Below are positions 63,130 to 64,000 of a DNA stretch of 64,000 nt, one piece after another. Location: assembly GCA_035293945.1 (NCBI GenBank), contig DATGLV010000037.1, positions 124,001 through 188,000 of the forward strand. The letters are read 5' to 3'. Each line of letters opens with the position of its first letter. The first letter of the stretch is position 1. The DNA is from VAZQ01 sp035293945 (GTDB taxonomy: Bacteria > Pseudomonadota > Alphaproteobacteria > Rhizobiales > Xanthobacteraceae). The notes under the pieces were generated by a model, which was not told the origin of the DNA, did not search any database, and saw nothing but the letters and a program-made list of their open reading frames with translations. Position numbers and translations under genes: made by a program.

Positions 63130-63236
63130 CCGTGCGGTGGCGCGGCGCCGGATTGCCCGGTCGGGATCCGGAAGGCGGGCGCCGGAGGAGGTGTCCGGCG
63201 TGCTCCTATCCATGTTGCTCCAAGGAGGATGTGGCT
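63130..63236 (+). promoter_or_regulatory. ROSE-like RNA thermometer in the hsp20 leader
   Basis: The end of the leader reads TTGCTCCAAGGAGGAT, in which CTCC pairs with GGAG of the ribosome site, with a G-G pair next to it and a U-A pair beyond. This is the hallmark of ROSE thermometers of Bradyrhizobium small heat-shock genes. The preceding GC-rich segment can form further stems. At low temperature the ribosome site would be masked. Confidence 0.75.
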
Positions 63237-63692
63237 ATGAGAAACTTCGATCCTACTTTGCTGTCACGGTCGAGCATCGGATTCGATCGTCTCTTCGACC
63301 TCTTCAATGATATGGCACGGTGGTCCGGCGAGGATCACTACCCGCCCTACAACATCGAGCGGGCCGGCGACAACCATTACCGGATATCGCTGGCGCTGGC
63401 CGGATTCGCGCCCGAAGACGTCACCGTCACGGCCGAGCAGAACATCCTGACGGTTGAGGGCACCAAATCCGCCAAGGATGAGCACCAGTATCTGTACCAG
63501 GGTATCTCCGCCCGGCCGTTCCGGCGCGTGTTCAACCTCGCCGATTACGTGCAGGTGAAAAGCGCGTCGTTCGACAACGGTCTGCTCAAGATCGAGCTGG
63601 TCCGCGAGGTTCCGGACGCGATGAAGCCGCGGCGGATTCCGATCGGCGGCGGCGATCGTACTAGCACCGTCGAGCACAGGAAGGCGGCCTGA
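63237..63692 (+). CDS. Small heat-shock protein, Hsp20/IbpA class
   Basis: A 151-residue alpha-crystallin chaperone. The N-terminus is RNFDPTLLSRSSIGFDRLFDL; the core starts YPPYNIERAGDNHYRISLALAGF and ends with the GLLKIELVREVPDAMKPR region with an IPI-like motif (RRIPIG) near the C-terminus. These chaperones bind unfolding proteins. ATG 63237 is placed 7 bp after AAGGAGG. It is divergent from groESL. Confidence 0.95.
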   Translation: MRNFDPTLLSRSSIGFDRLFDLFNDMARWSGEDHYPPYNIERAGDNHYRISLALAGFAPEDVTVTAEQNILTVEGTKSAKDEHQYLYQGISARPFRRVFNLADYVQVKSASFDNGLLKIELVREVPDAMKPRRIPIGGGDRTSTVEHRKAA

Positions 63693-63799
63693 GCCGTCGT
63701 CCGCGGCGGGCCTGCAGTGTCGCGGGTTCAACAACAACAGTCATGGCTGAAAGCCAAGGCGGAGAGGGCCCGCGCGGGTCCTCCACGAGGAGGCGCAAT

Positions 63800-64000
63800 C
63801 ATGAGCTCGAGCCCCAACAACATCAACACACGACCCGATTCCAGCTCAAAGATCATTTCGCTTGCGGAATACCGCGCGCGAAAGCTCGGCCAAGCGGACG
63901 GTGATGCGCCACCGCCCCCGCCAGGTGCGCTCGGCGCGAGGCCTCTCATCTGGACGGCCCGTCTCGAGGCTGACGCACGGCAACATGCGGCACAAGCGCG
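63800..64000 (+). CDS. Hypothetical protein, cut by the right edge
   Basis: ATG 63800 behind GAGGAGG opens a frame of 67 codons that continues past the window. It starts with a Ser/Asn-rich stretch, then SKIISLAEYRARKLGQ and a Pro run. No domain can be recognised from this part. Small proteins with IISLxEYRxRKL occur in Rhizobiales, without known role. Confidence 0.6.

Overview
The window is high-GC alphaproteobacterial chromosome and reads like a soil or plant-associated Hyphomicrobiales species close to Bradyrhizobium/Xanthobacteraceae. The support is the gene set: a nifS-like-sufBCDS-sufT-sufA iron-sulfur operon, anmK divergent from tyrS, a Bug-type solute-binding protein, a ROSE-like RNA thermometer before an hsp20 gene, and interspersed 85-125 bp palindromic repeats carrying ATGGGTCCC or TTGCCGGGTCAAGC cores. 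No rRNA, tRNA, CRISPR array, transposase or phage gene was seen. The content is housekeeping plus accessory metabolism, not a mobile island.

Layout. 1-4.6 kb: a spermidine-synthase-like membrane protein (cut by the window edge, with a repeat inside its reading frame), a small oxidase-subunit-like membrane protein, and parE. 5.1-16.1 kb: three paralogous secreted haem/beta-propeller proteins (5107, 6965, 14009), interspersed with an ABC-F ATPase, a Bug-type binding protein and a POT peptide transporter. A 24-codon micro-gene with its own promoter, extreme Shine-Dalgarno and hairpin lies at 8791-8865 on the minus strand. 16.2-22.9 kb: an atypical PII protein, a His-rich secreted peptide behind a phased operator-like array, a reverse-transsulfuration pair, a DEAD-box helicase and a diguanylate cyclase. 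22.9-30.0 kb: the complete SUF operon on the minus strand. 30.3-41.2 kb: a hydrolase, anmK/tyrS, a 1220-residue AsmA-like protein, a peroxiredoxin, an M23 peptidase and two rRNA-methyltransferase-like genes.

41.4-50.5 kb: a complete kdp potassium-uptake locus (27-residue micro-ORF, kdpF, kdpA, kdpB, kdpC, kdpD, kdpE, then a cyclic-nucleotide-binding-domain protein), preceded by a perfect FNR/FixK box. 50.7-55.0 kb: an amidohydrolase, DUF1330 and DUF1080 proteins, and a PEP-mutase-family/AhpD-like pair. 55.3-57.1 kb: glnK-amtB. 57.1-60.7 kb: small orphan proteins, a Crp/Fnr regulator and a CheB-like esterase whose usual C-terminal zinc ribbon is a separate gene. 60.8-63.7 kb: groEL-groES, divergent from hsp20, with an RpoH-type promoter on one side and a housekeeping-type promoter plus ROSE-like thermometer on the other. 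A partial gene runs off the right edge.

The least expected items are the micro-gene whose mRNA would pair with 17 nt of the 16S rRNA tail, the FixK box before kdp, the 10-bp-phased half-site array before the His-rich peptide, the three haem-propeller paralogues (one with a CxxxCH site), the PII protein lacking the T-loop tyrosines, and a repeat element translated inside a membrane enzyme.
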